The translations under genes were made by a program, and so were the position numbers. From Branchinecta lynchi (lineage: Eukaryota > Arthropoda > Branchiopoda > Anostraca > Branchinectidae): DNA of 64,000 nt. Location of the stretch: assembly GCA_023053575.1 (NCBI GenBank), contig JAKZAP010000021.1, forward strand, positions 7,230,212-7,294,211, read 5' to 3'. The notes beneath the pieces were generated by a model. It ran no database searches. It had not been told where the DNA came from and was given only the letters and a program-made list of their open reading frames with translations. Shown here one piece after another: positions 21,790-33,713 of the stretch. The stretch's first letter is position 1. Each line of letters begins with the position of its first letter.

Positions 21790-22490
21790 CAGTCAAGTAC
21801 ACTAGCCCCATTTCAGGCACAGTGCTCAAACGTCTAGCACCATGCCTGGGTGCTAGACGTTCAAGCACTGTACCTTGGATTTCATGTATGGTGCATGGAT
21901 TTCAGTATACAGTGCATACAGAAAAAACACAGTTTCTGTCATCACGACTGAGCACCAGCTCGGACAGGGCTGAAATTACTACTATGAATTAGAGAAATCA
22001 AAGACAATCCTTTATATATTTTTCACAACAAAAACAAAAGGGCTCTAATGATGATGGAGATGAAAAACCTAACAGCACCCTATCTATTTTCCATGTATTT
22101 TCCCTATCTATTCCCCAAGAGCCAATATTCTGGTTGGCTGCTAGGTGGAAAAAGCTGAGGCACAGGACACTTTGCATGCAAAACCCTTGACTATGTAGAA
22201 AAGGAAATGAGGTTTTTCACATCTGTCATCAGCCGAGCCCTTTTGTTTTTGTTGTGAAAAATATGTAAAGAATTGTCTTTGATTTCTCTAATTCATGGTA
22301 GTAATTTCAGCCCTGTCCGAGCTGGTGCTCAGTTGTTATGACAGAAACTGTGTTTTTGATGTATGCACTGTATACTGAAATCCATGCACCATACATGAAA
22401 TCCAAGGTACAGTGCTTGAACGTCTAGCACCCAGGCATGGTGCTAGACGTTTGAGCACCGTGCCTGAAAAGGGGCTAGTGTACTAGACTG
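21790..22490. mobile_element. hAT-type foldback element, copy 1
   Basis: The ends CAGTCAAGTACACTAGCCCC and inverse CTAGTGTACTAGACTG are flanked by the perfect 8-bp duplication GTTATTCC (21782-21789, 22491-22498). The two halves are inverted copies of about 240 bp around a unique middle. No transposase. Confidence 0.9.
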
Positions 22491-23031
22491 GTTATTCCTC
22501 AGGGACACACTTAACAAGACCGCGAAAAACTCGGGGTCACATTGGGTCTTTGAGGTAAAAATTAATAGTAGCTTTCAGCTCAGGTCCTTTACCGGCATTG
22601 AATAGTTCACCAGTCCATAATACTTCAAGCTTGTCTGTCAATGTTCCCATGTGAGCTACGAAGATTTGGCTAATCCTCTGTTAACCCCACAAGCCCCTCT
22701 ACTTTCTCAAACTTCCCCACTCTGGCGCAGACGGGGACAGAAAGAAAGGTTTTAAGAAGGCATTTTCGGAGGCAACGGATCTTCATGACCAAGTTTTCGG
22801 AATCTGGAGAGACCTAAAATATGCCGAAAACACTTATCTCCAGCCTCCCACGACCAGCCACCCCTTGTCCCCACACTTCCGTCTGCCCCGTGAAAATCGC
22901 GGCTTCTGGCTTCGACGCTTCAGCTGAAGCAACTGACATTAGCTGTATGAACTAGGAACCCAAAAACTCTGCCACTCAGTTTTCGGAGCTGCAGCAGCAA
23001 CATCTTTGTTTACAAAACACCTTGATGAAAA

Positions 23032-24322
23032 GGCACTGTCTAGGGAACCGGGAGTCGTACTTTATGTCCTACGGGCTGCGGAACCGGTAGTTCTCACGGA
23101 AACCAAACCATATGAGCTGCGATTCCGGGATCTGACGTCATTAACTAACGGAAACTTGTACGTGCTGGCTCCCGTTCCGGTAGTAATTGGAAATAGCTCA
23201 CGGAAACTTCATCGCACCAGCTTCTCGTCCGGTAGCCTCACGGAATTGTGTACCCAGAAGCTAGGGAGCCGGTAGTTGATACCGGAAACTGTATAATTGG
23301 AGCTTCTGTTCCGGTAGTGTCTACGTGGAATATAAAACTCACGGAATAGTTTGGATGAGAGCTAGGATGCCGGGATTTTCACGGACTTCGAGAAAATAAC
23401 ATTGGACAAAATTCACTATCGGAACCCATATATTGAGAGCTAAGGTACCGGTAGCAACTACTATTTGCTTGAAAATGACCAGCTCACGGACACAGGTGAC
23501 TATGGGCTAGGGTTCCGGTAGTGACGAAAATAAAAAAAAATAGGACTCACGGACCCATGTCAGTGTAGACTAGGAAACCGGAAGTGAATATTTTTTACTC
23601 ACGGAACCCAGGTCTTGCGAGCTGCGGTTCCGGTAGTGCCAAAAAAATAAAATTAAAAACTCATGGACGGGTGTCAATATGGACTTTGAGTCCGGTACAG
23701 CTCACTGAATCCAGTTATACACCTTATTTTTTTTCGCCCTACCGGAACCCCAGCCAGCAGAAGTTGGGTTCCGTTAGTTAAAAATATTTGCTTCCGGTTT
23801 CCTAGTCTGCACTGACATGGGTACGTGAGTTCAATTTTTTTTTCATCACTACCGGAACCCTAGCCCATAGCCATCTGTGTCTGTGAGCTGGTCATTTTCA
23901 AGCAAATAGTAGTTTCTACCGGTACCTTAGCTCTCAATATATGGGTTCCGGTAGTAAATTTCTCTAAGTCCGTGAAAATCCCGGCATCCTAGCTCTCATC
24001 CAAACTATTCCGTGAGTTTTATATTCCATTTAGACACTACCGGAACAGAAGCTCCAATTATACAGTTTCCGGTATCAACTACTGGCTCCCTAGCTTCTGA
24101 GTACACAATTCCGTGAGGCTACCGGACGAGAAGCTGGTGCGATGAAGTTTCCGTGAGCTATTTCCAATTTCTACCGGAATGGGAGCCAGCACATACAAGT
24201 TTCCGTTAGTTAATGACGTCAGATCCCGGAATCGCAGCTCATATGGTTTGGTTTCCGTGAGAACTACCGGTTCCGTAGCCCGTAGGACATAAAGTACGAC
24301 TCCCGGTTCCCTAGACAGTGCC
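23032..24322. mobile_element. 1.29-kb near-perfect palindrome, Mutator-like foldback
   Basis: The two halves are inverted copies meeting near 23,750, about 600 bp per arm. It is flanked by the perfect 9-bp duplication TGATGAAAA (23023-23031, 24323-24331), the size made by MULEs. Arms start GGCACTGTCTAGGGAACCGG and are composed of short units with CTCACGGA and TTCCGGTAG. No coding sequence. Confidence 0.9.
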
Positions 24323-24331
24323 TGATGAAAA

Positions 24332-25326
24332 AGTAGGATTATAATCTTAATAATTATATCAGTAAGTGGTTATCAGACAATGAACTTTGACAACGTTGCG
24401 CCGTCTAGTCGTTCGAGGTAGTGTACGTAGTGTCGAGGTAGATCTCGCCGTAATCGAGCTCTTGTAAATAGGGTTTTGGAGGATTAAAAATGAATTTTTA
24501 ATTTCTGCAAAAGTTTTCACAAAACTAAATAGTGTTGTCATATTGCCCAATTATTAAGCTTCAATTTGGTGCATCTCTTTGTATTTTAAATGGTCTTCAA
24601 GCACAGATAATTGAAAGTTAAGACATCCAGTGTTTAGAATTTCAGAAATCTGTCTGAGGTTAGGTACCCCTCCTGTACTTTGTCTAACTGGTAGGTAGCT
24701 TTAGACAAAAGTCCAATGTCAACAAATGTTCACTTAAGCATACCTCTACGATATATACCTGTATATAGCTATGGATAGAGTGCTCAAGCATTTTCTTACC
24801 AGAAGCCATGTACAGTTTCAACCAACAGGACTCAAGGGACTCTAATTTGAATTTCTGAAGGAGATTTTTACAAGGAATTTTGGGGAATCTTGACATAAGG
24901 CAGGTTCAGGGAACGCTTCTGTATTTTTTTTCGATCCAATAAGCCTGGTTCTCAATAAGTCCAAAGTGCCAAGCTTCCACCAAGGCTTCCACCAGGTATA
25001 CTAGCCCTGAACATATAAAAGAAACATAAAACGGAGCAGATCTTGTTCAGAGAACCTATTTTTAGCGAGTAAGTTTAGCATATGAAGCATATAGTTACTT
25101 ACTTGCTTACTTACTTACATTCTTGATGTTTTAGGTCGATTTCCAAACTGTTTTGGATCCAAAAGAAGAAAAGTTTCTTTTTTTAACCATTTAGCCACAA
25201 AACTTTCATACACTTTACTAAAAATTGGGGCTAGGGAAAGTGGCGCACTCCGTCAAATCAGTTTTTGCATCTTTTTTTGGGTATGGGTGTTACATAGCCA
25301 ACTGTCCAACTAGCTGGGTAGGCCTA
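24332..25326. other. Non-coding stretch, nothing recognised
   Basis: No similarity to the repeat families except a short TTACTTACTTGCTTACTTAC run near 25097. Confidence 0.55.
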
Positions 25327-25334
25327 CTCTGAAG

Positions 25335-26002
25335 CAGTCTAGTACACTAGCCCCTATTCAGGCATGGTGCTCAAATGTCTAGCACCATGCCTGGGTGCTA
25401 GACGTTCAAGCACTGTACCTTGGGTTTCATACATGGTGCATGGATTTCAGTATATAGTGCATGCATGAAAAACACAGTTTCTGTCATCACAACTGAGCAC
25501 CAGCTCGGGACAGGGCGGAAATCACTACCATGAATTAGAGAAATCAAAGACAATCCTTATAGAATTTTTCACAACAAAAACAAAAGGGCTCAACTGATGA
25601 TGGAGATGCAAAACCTAATAGCACCCTATCTATTTTCCATGTAGAGTGCCCCAAGAGCCAATATTCTGGTTGGCTGCTAGGAAGAAAAAGCTGAGGCACA
25701 GGACACTTTGTCTGCGAAACCCTTGACTATGTAGAAAAGGAAATGAGGTTTTCACGTATGTCATCAGCCGAGCAATGTTGTTTTTGTTATGAAAAATTTG
25801 ATAAGGATTGTCTTTGATTTCTCCAATTCATGGTAGTAATTTCAGCCCTGTCCGAGCTGTGCTCAGTTGTGATGACAGAAACTGTGTTTTTCATGCTGCA
25901 CCATGCATGAAGTCCAAGATACAGTGCTTGAACGTCTAGCACCCAGGCATGGTGCTAGACATTTGAGCACCATGCCTGAAAGGGGGCTAGTGTACTAGAC
26001 TG
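25335..26002. mobile_element. hAT-type foldback element, copy 2
   Basis: Same family as 21790-22490. The ends CAGTCTAGTACACTAG and its inverse are flanked by CTCTGAAG (25327-25334, 26003-26010). Each arm holds its own smaller palindrome (GCACCATGCCTGGGTGC). Confidence 0.92.
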
Positions 26003-26139
26003 CTCTGAAGTTGAAGAAATAGCAATGAAGATATTTGTAAGGGGTTTAACAAGTTTATTTGGGAACGCTTTAATTAAATCAGCAGGGAAGTCTACTGGTG
26101 CCTACTGCATTTTAATCACTTTGATTTGACCTCACTTTC

Positions 26140-27250
26140 TGTCATTTTTGGTAACTCCTTATTATTATCATTATCAGGAACCCGATTTTTCAAGGTGGAT
26201 GTTTAGGTCATTAGCAATTTGGATATCACTTTTACCTGAGTCAAAACTCAAGGGTGATTCAGCTTTACCAAAAATCTTTTTCACTTCTTTGTACCAGCGA
26301 CGTGGTTTCGTCGCAATTAGATTAGTATCTGCCTTTGAATAATGGGCAGCAGCTGCTTCTCTTGTCATCATTTGAATTTTGTTACGTGGCTTATTTGCCT
26401 CTTCTCTTTTTCCCCCTGACGAAAAGACGCATTTTACGATCTATAAGCTCTTTAATATTTTTTCTGATATACAGCCTATCGGTACTGCAACGTTTAACTG
26501 TTTTTTTTCGGAAACGCTGTCTCGTACTCCGTTTTTAGCTTTTTTTGAATTATTTTAGCTTTCTCCGTTGTACTAGAGACAGCAAGAGCATCAGTCCACT
26601 GCTCCCTTCGATCCACTTCCCGAGTTTTAACAAACCGTTTTCAGTGATTAGTCGACACGTAAATGTTTAACCGGGTTCACTCAATCATGTCGTTATAGCT
26701 TCCACCAAGCGGGGGTAAATCGCGAGGCTTGTTATAGTATTCGGACATGTTGTTACAAATAACATCCAAAGAAGTACCTCCTCTCGTTGTCGGAAAGTGT
26801 AGACCTGTTTTATTTCGTTTTTGTCACCTGTCATTATTAGACCTACATAGGGGTATTTAGTAGTCACGTAATCTGAACTAAGGTTAAGTTTTTCAGTAAA
26901 CTGTCTATTTGTCAATGATGTTTGTCCTTGCGAATAATAAAAAACACAAACAACGCTTCTCGGGACTCGGGAGTCTTCTGGGCTTCATTAGAACCCATGA
27001 AATCTCGTCATTTTCATCTATGTGCCGGGTATCAAACTCTCTCGGCGTGAATTATCGTCAACCATTAGCATCACTCCCCCATCTTTTTTTTCCCAGCGGA
27101 TGATTATCGTTTCTCAGTTTAGTAAATTCACGATAACCTTTAATCTTTAGGTGACCCTTATTTTGATGGTGGACTTCAGTTACGGCTATTTTTTGGAGGT
27201 ACAGAAGGCTATAGAAAAGTAGCTCTTCTATTTTTTCCGAGTTGAAAATT
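26140..27250 (-). pseudogene. Degenerate LINE: endonuclease C-terminus and linker to RT
   Basis: On the - strand with several frameshifts: VTTKYPYVGLIMTGDKNEI, then SLDVICNNMSEYYNKPRD followed by LPPLGGSYND, the end of an APE-type endonuclease. Next is KPRRWYKEVKKIFGK and IQIANDLN, the linker before RT. Upstream pieces (HHQNKGHLKIKGYREF) fit the endonuclease start. No intact RT follows. Confidence 0.6.
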
Positions 27251-28002
27251 TCGGCATTACAGTACAGTACCTACTGCTGGGAAACGGTAAAAATCCCGCG
27301 TAACTTCTTTTTCCACCACTTTAACTTTTCGGGTCTTTGGGGGTTTAACTGTTTTATCTCATTAGAGGATTTGTGATGGTCCAAACGAGACTCAAACTCA
27401 GGAAATGGTTCTTGGGACGGAACATTACTATCTGTTTCAAGTAAAGAATATCTGTTTGAAGAACAAAGGAACGCGGAGGGCGACGAGAGGAGTCACGTGG
27501 TGATGAAACTGTGCATGCGACTGCTAAACCAAGGTTGCAGGAGACCTCACATGGTATATTAAAAATTGGTTGCTAACTTGGATTTGCCTGTGAGCTGTTA
27601 GATCAGGCAAAGGAGGAAAGTGAGAAGCAGACATAGGTGGAGGCGGTAGCGGGTCGGAAATACTAGGGAGTTGAGAGGGTGGTGGTTTGCGAACGTCAGC
27701 GACAGGCAGGAGAGGCCCACGATTGTTTCACAAGTGTCGGACAGATAGACGCTTAGCACTCAAAATTGCATCGCCATATTTGAACTAAGAGTAGGCCTAC
27801 GTTTTAACGTGTGGACACACGCATGATTGATTTATTCAACGTGCTCGAACAGATTCGTCACAAATATTCCGTTTACTATACGCTTTTACAAAGGTGTACA
27901 TACTTGCATGATGCATGATCAAGGTTACAACTCTCAGATAGGTGGAGCTTGCATGCAATTGTTTGCCGGGCAGTTGCACCCGACGAAAAATTTTGTCTCA
28001 AA
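27251..28002. other. Possible 5' part of the degenerate LINE, unresolved
   Basis: Lies upstream (on the - strand) of the LINE endonuclease remains; no readable motif. Confidence 0.35.
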
Positions 28003-28160
28003 ATAATACTATGAAGTAGTACGAAAAAGTAGCATGCAGTACTAACGATGCTACTACATGCTTCTACTTCAGGGCTACCGTGTTACTGCATACTACTATA
28101 TGCTACTATTAGCAAGACTGGATGCTACTATGGCAATATAGGATGCTACTGGATACTACT
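28003..28160 (+). repeat. Degenerate CTACTA-rich repeats
   Basis: Imperfect repeats of GCATGC, TACTACT and ATGCTACTA, related to the tandem region at 55.7-56.1 kb. Confidence 0.5.
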
Positions 28161-28163
28161 ACG

Positions 28164-28372
28164 CAAGGCCGTATCAAGGGTGGGGGGCGGGTTAGGGGGT
28201 TGAACCCCCCCCCCCCTTGATATACTTGCATTATGCATGACACAAAAATAGTCATTTTTACAGGCTTTTCCCTCTGATGTATGTCTTTTTTGTCCGACCC
28301 GCAGGCAAAAAAAACCCCGAAAGGCAACCCCTCCCCCCCCCCCCGAAAAAAAAAATCCTGAATACGGGCCTG
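28164..28372. mobile_element. hAT-like G/C-run foldback element, copy 2
   Basis: The ends CAAGGCCGTAT and ATACGGGCCTG are flanked by CTACTACG/CTACTACA (7 of 8 match). It has internal G- and C-runs and GACACAAAAATAGTC-type sequence shared with copies 1 and 3. Confidence 0.75.
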
Positions 28373-28837
28373 CTACTACATAAGATCGGACCATCGGGCA
28401 GGCTCACTTACAAAAGGCTTTTTCACTTTTTCCAGTTTTGGCAGGGCAATTGGCGTGTTAAATCTATTCCTAAGATTTAACTTTACATGCCGAAATTTAC
28501 GCTTCAGACCGAACTTGCAGAAACCTTTCTTGTATGCTCTGCATACAGGCAGGAGACGGTTATTTTGAAGGTTCAGTTTTCTGTCTTCATTCGGTCTTTT
28601 AGCTGGCTTAGTTAGTTAGGCTACAGCAGAGATATAATTCCTGGTATAGTTTGATTTTATTCTTTTGCCTCTAAAGCAATCAAATGAATGAGAAATGAAG
28701 AACTTCGTTTTCAGTATCTGACAAGCCTTTGACTAGCCTAGGCCTAGGCTAAGAACAAGGACTGAAGTAGAGCCATGCGGTTCAGCTTTTTTGTGATACA
28801 AAGAATGAAGCAAGATTTGTTTAATTTTCTCTGCTGT

Positions 28838-29303
28838 CTTTGGGATCCCAAAACGTAAGTGGAGGGATACCTATGACATCGCAAAAGTTGTCCGTCTGTC
28901 TGTCTGTCCGTCTGTGAGCACGATAACACTCGAAGGGAATGAGACCTGGTGTGTGGATCCTTTGGGTCAAGGGAAAGGTCGAATTCGTAGATGGGCTTTG
29001 TAACCCTACATTTAGGGGTGCGGGAGGGTTCAAATTAAGGGGCAAACAAAATATTTTTAAACAACTAATGAGATAGTCGATTTAGGGGCACCGTAAGAAG
29101 AAATGCTGAACACACTTGTGAAAACAATTTTCTCGTCGGACAAGTAGTTCGCCCGGAATCCGGGCAAAACCGGAAAGTTTATTAAAAGTACAAGTTGATT
29201 CATAGTTGATTTGTTCGATTTAGGGGTAAGAAGGCATGCTGAACACTTATGTGTAATTTTCTGTCTGGACAAGTAGTTCGCCCGGAATCCGGCTAAAACC
29301 GGA
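28838..29303 (+). mobile_element. Family A element, truncated copy
   Basis: It starts TTTGGGATCCCAAAACG, has the GTCTG repeats and two core units, and stops at about 29303 where unrelated coding-like sequence begins. Confidence 0.75.
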
Positions 29304-29408
29304 AAATTTGTTATCCCTTCCCTTCCCGTGAATTGCACTTGGGAGCAATCTTAAGATATAATCCTGATGCGTTGCTCCTACGGGTGGTGGTTCTGGTAAT
29401 TGGTTCAT

Positions 29409-29522
29409 CTAGTTCCTGGTACTGGATTCCGGCGCATCCCAGTACAGCTTCCAGGGTTTTGTTCCCCATTCAGTGTCCACATACCGTTTGAAGGCTTCTA
29501 CGGTCTTGGCTGTAACGGACAT
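29409..29522 (-). CDS. Small ORF (37 aa) of unknown origin, possibly a broken gene start
   Basis: ATG (preceded in frame by TAA) encodes MSVTAKTVEAFKRYVDTE, WGTKPWKLYWDAP and ESSTRN, then TAG. Reading continues open after the stop as NQLPEPPPVGATHQDYIL, RLLPSAIHGKG down to about 29306, where a family A element begins. The composition is protein-like. SAIHGKG recalls the start of SET domains, but that is only a resemblance. It may be a truncated gene or pseudogene. Confidence 0.35.
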   Translation of the reverse strand: MSVTAKTVEAFKRYVDTEWGTKPWKLYWDAPESSTRN

Positions 29523-30117
29523 GTTAATAATACCATATTTTTACTGATTATTTTAACTGAGCAACGCTAAACGAAGAATGTTGATGCGTTTTACTTTAAT
29601 CTTTTATGTATTTCTTAGTTACGTAAATTTGCGTTGAAATATTTAGTGTGGTTTTACTTCTGTATTGACTTGTGTATTTATGTATTGACATGCCTGCTTT
29701 AGTGAAATAAAGCATTCCTTCATGTTAAGGCATTCAACATATTTAGAAGCAGAGCTCACCTAATTTGTGGCCAGCTCTGCTAGCTTCTGCTGGTGCTGGG
29801 GAGCAGTGAAATGGATGACCCCTAGCTTACATATCACTGGTTAGGGATTTTTCTCCCCAGATTTAGTCACTTGACAACATAAGCCTATGACATAGGAAAG
29901 ACTGGTTGGTAAAGGTTGAGACTGGTTAAGCCGATAGTTACTGAGAAATAAATCATACAGTTATAGATGTAAAATTTCAATACATCAATTTTATTTTGCG
30001 AAAAATGCGAACATTTGCCAAAAAATTGTGAAAAAATGCGAAAAATTCAAAAAGAAGTAGACAAATAAGATGCTGAGCTTGATTGGATTGTTTCTACAGA
30101 TTTTCATCTATACCAGG

Positions 30118-30315
30118 CAAGCCCGTATCCAGGAATTTATTTCGGGGGGGGGGGGGGGGGTGCCTGCGGGTCGCACACTAAAGTACAAAAAAGACATCGA
30201 TCAGAGGGAAAAGCGTATAAAAATGAGTATTTTTGTATGTTTCGGGGGGGGGGGGTCAACCCCCTACCCCCCCCCCCCCCCCCCCTCCCCCGTCCTATCT
30301 CACCCCGTATCACCG
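30118..30315. mobile_element. hAT-like G/C-run foldback element, copy 3 (degraded)
   Basis: It starts CAAGCCCGTATCCAGG, then a G-run, CTGCGGGTCGCAC and a C-run, ending near CACCCCGTATC. No target duplication could be seen. Confidence 0.55.
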
Positions 30316-30899
30316 ACCAGAAGCACGTCCAGCAAGCAGGAATATCTCCAGGCTTTCTAAAATTAAAACAACTATATTTTGATCCTAATTGCTCCGCTCT
30401 AAATTAACTAGAAGTAACATTTGCAGTTCGCAAGATGTTGTCAGAAATTCACAAATCCTTCGTTTGGGGCGGTTTGCGCTGCTGTCTAGATGACAAAATT
30501 ATTGGAAAAACTTGGTTCTGTCACATGTAAGCCATGCTACATATTGTTTGGAGCTGCATTGCATTGTTTGCATCAATTACTAACAAGAGTTAGCTTTCTA
30601 TTGGGGAAAATGCATTGGGTAAAGATAGAGAACAAGACCTGAGGTTTTCGGTGGGATCCCAAGGGGAATATTTTTGGGGTCTCGGGTCTAGCGAATTTTC
30701 AGAGCCCGTAAACTTGCAATACAACCTTTAAAGGCCTCTTAGCGGGATCAGTTGGGCAATTCTTTTCACGGAGGCCAGATTTCGACCAGAAAGTCAATCT
30801 GAAACGAGAATAAATAATATTTCCCGACTCCCCTTTCGTCCCCCCCCCCCCCCGCCCTCCCGACTACGAAAAAATGACAGGTCCAGCCTCTAATCGACT

Positions 30900-31300
30900 G
30901 TATACACAAACAGTTCCGTTTATCGAATTTCCGAATATGGCCGGATTCCGGGCTTAATATTTGTCCGGCGAGAAAATGAGGTGCAACAATGTGGTTTAAC
31001 CGACATAAGCCCTACCCTGTATTGACCCACACATTGGTAAACTTTAATTTATCAATAGGCCGGATCCCGGGCGAATTGCTTGTCCGGCGAGCAAAAAAAA
31101 AAGCTCGGATACAGATTCAGCATTTATTCTTAACCCCTACGTCGAATCTTTAATCGACTTCAGAATATACTTTTATTTCTACCAAATTTCCATTTGTGCC
31201 GAATTCTTGACTGACTGCTTGTATGGCGATACCATTAGCCCTTCTATCACCCCTAAACATAGGGTCATGAGGGGGGGGGGGCATTTACGAACTTCATATT
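30900..31300 (-). repeat. Inverted family A core units
   Basis: GGCCGGATTCCGGGC and TTGTCCGGCGAG recur at unit spacing in reverse orientation. The ends are lost. Confidence 0.6.
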
Positions 31301-32235
31301 CATCCCGTGTTGGGCCCTAATAATCAGTTTGGGCATGACTACATGCGGTGTTTGGTGAGGTGTTTGTGGTGTTTGGACAGAAGACAAATCTTGAATTTCG
31401 CCCTGCAGCACACAGTTTTAACCTAAATTTTACCACAATCTGTTGTCTACTAGTATCTCTCGATATTCAAGTAAAAACAGGCTGATTTTGCTTGTGGCGT
31501 ACCTTTCCGATAGTTTGTGAGTTTCATGTAAGGTCCTTTGTATTTTAGTAGAAAAGCATTTAATGAGAAGATTAAATGACGGGTCTGATTATTGCAAAAC
31601 GTCATTTGATTTTTATGTTGTGTTTGAACTCTAAATTCTGAACAAGTCAACTCCATTTCAGTTTTTTTTTTCTGGATGATCAGTAGGCTCGAACTGAAAC
31701 ACATTATCCAACTTCTAGGTTAATGTATCACATTTTTCTGGAACCGTCGTGAACAAAAACAGACGGACAGATCCTGCTAAGTGGCCTTTACCTTCATTTG
31801 AGATTCGAAAAGGCGGTCTGATTATACAGGATTCCACAGAATTTGCCTGCGGCGCCTTTCATAGTAGACTCAATTTTAGGCTTGAAATTTCGGGGCTTGG
31901 GCCGCATTAAAAGCTATATAGGTTTTGTTGCGGGGTAGTATTGTTTTTCCCAAAAAAATTCATGGCCTACTTAAAAAATTTCGCCTGCGGTGGTCATTTT
32001 CGTTCTGTCTGATACACAGTTTTCGCGGATATAGTGCTGTATTTCTTGGCTATTGTTTCTAACTGGTATGAGTCTTGGGCCTTCCGGAAATCTGCCAGTC
32101 GTATATTTTAAGATACTCACCTCCCACGCCCGAGCCCTTCAAACTGCCTTTGAGCTCGGAGTACTAGACTTCTAATCTTCAGTCTTCAGCGCTAGTAGTC
32201 ATCACGAGTTTTATTATCACATATGAGAAGAAAAG

Positions 32236-33713
32236 TTTGGCTAGCGATGCCCCTGGGGATACCTACGACTTGGCAGAAGTTGTCTGTCTATCTGTTAGCA
32301 CCATATACTCTCGAAGGTGTTGGGATATGTTGTTCAAGTTGGCTCTTTATGTTGGTTAATTGGAAATAAATAGAACTTGAACTTGAACAAGGGTTGAGAG
32401 ATTTTGGTCAAATCTGGGGTCAAAGTACAGGTCAACTTAGTAGATGGCATCTGCAGCCCTATATTTAGGTTTGGGGGAGGGGTTTCAAATTGAGGGTTGA
32501 AAGTATGTTTGTCAAGCTAATGAAATAGTGGTTTTAGGAGTAAGGAGACACGCCGAATCGGTATGTTTACCCTGTTTTCTTGCCGGACATATAGTTCACC
32601 TGGAATGCCAGGAATTTGGTAGAAGTTAAAAGTTGTTTTGAAGTCGATTAGAGATTCGGCATTAGGGAAAGGAAAAGTGTTGAATCTGTTTTTGAGCGTT
32701 TTTTTGCATGCCAAGTTCACTGTAAAAAAAAATCATGCAGTATTTGCTACTGCAATTAATCTTGTCTTTATTGAGATAAGATTATCCCTAATTCGGATTA
32801 ATTTTATCCCAATAGAGATAAGATTAATCCCAGCAGCAAATACTGCATCCTTATTGGGAGAAACTTTTTACAGTGTAGTTCATCCAGAGTCTGGGTAAGA
32901 TCGAAAATTTTGTAGAATTAAAAGTTTCTTTGTGGTGCCGATTAGGGATCCGGTACAAGGGTAACGTGACATGCTAAGTCCATTTTTTAACTTTATTTTC
33001 TTGGCGGATAAGCTCTTCGACTGGAATCCGGCCAGAAACAGAAATTTGCTACTAGTATAAGGTTTTTTTTTTTCTGAAATAGATTGGAGATTCAGTTTAC
33101 AAATAAAAATAAATGCTGAATCCGTGTCTGAACTTAATTTTTTTCACCGGACAAGTAATTCGTCCAGAGACCAGAATACTGCTATCAGGCAATTTGATCA
33201 AGTGAAATTCAATTCTAAAGTCGTATAAAGCTTCGGTTTCCGGGCAAGACTGAACGTTAAATTTGTTCGCTTAGCAGCGGGTCAGTCGTCTAGTCGTGAT
33301 CCGTGGTCTTTGTACATTTCTAATAAATCTCTCTGCCAGGTTATTGTCCGTATGAAGGTATAATAGGAATGGATCGATCAGTATAATATGCTTTGTTTTA
33401 CTACCAGGTAAACGGTAGGTAACCGTTAGGTAACGGTAACGGATATTTGAGAATGAACGAAATCCCCCGATAAAATTTACAAGGTGGTATGTAGCGTGTA
33501 TGAATAACCTGATGGACAAGACTAGTTTGTGATTTCCACTAGCGTTGCGGTCGAGGTCGTAACCTGACTGCAATCCTTGTAATCGGATCTGGGGAAAAAC
33601 AACATGTTTATGGGATCCGGTGAAGAAATAAAATCTACAGGACTTGATTTTGTGGATGAAGAAGTACCAGTATTTATTCACCCTTTCGGATTCCATCGAA
33701 ACCTTTTGTCTTG
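32236..33713 (+). mobile_element. Family A element, old degenerate copy
   Basis: Weak matches (GGGGATACCTACGACTTGGC, CTCGAAGG, units with CCGGACAT/TGGAATCC) lead to the family end CCATCGAAACCTTTTGTCTTG. It carries a LINE-like tail (AATAAATAGAACTTGAAC, about 32360-32392) and a small MITE (32718-32875). Confidence 0.6.
32718..32875. mobile_element. CACTGTAAAA MITE, copy 1
   Basis: The ends CACTGTAAAAA/TTTTTACAGTG enclose inverted AGTATTTGCTACTG/CAGCAAATACT. Nested in a family A copy. Confidence 0.75.

Noticed and set aside
23006..23275. 89-residue open frame
   Set aside because: It is formed by the repeated units of the Mutator-like palindrome.
33271..33696. 141-residue open frame on the - strand
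   Set aside because: It lies inside a degenerate family A copy, has no recognisable domain and no splice or start context.
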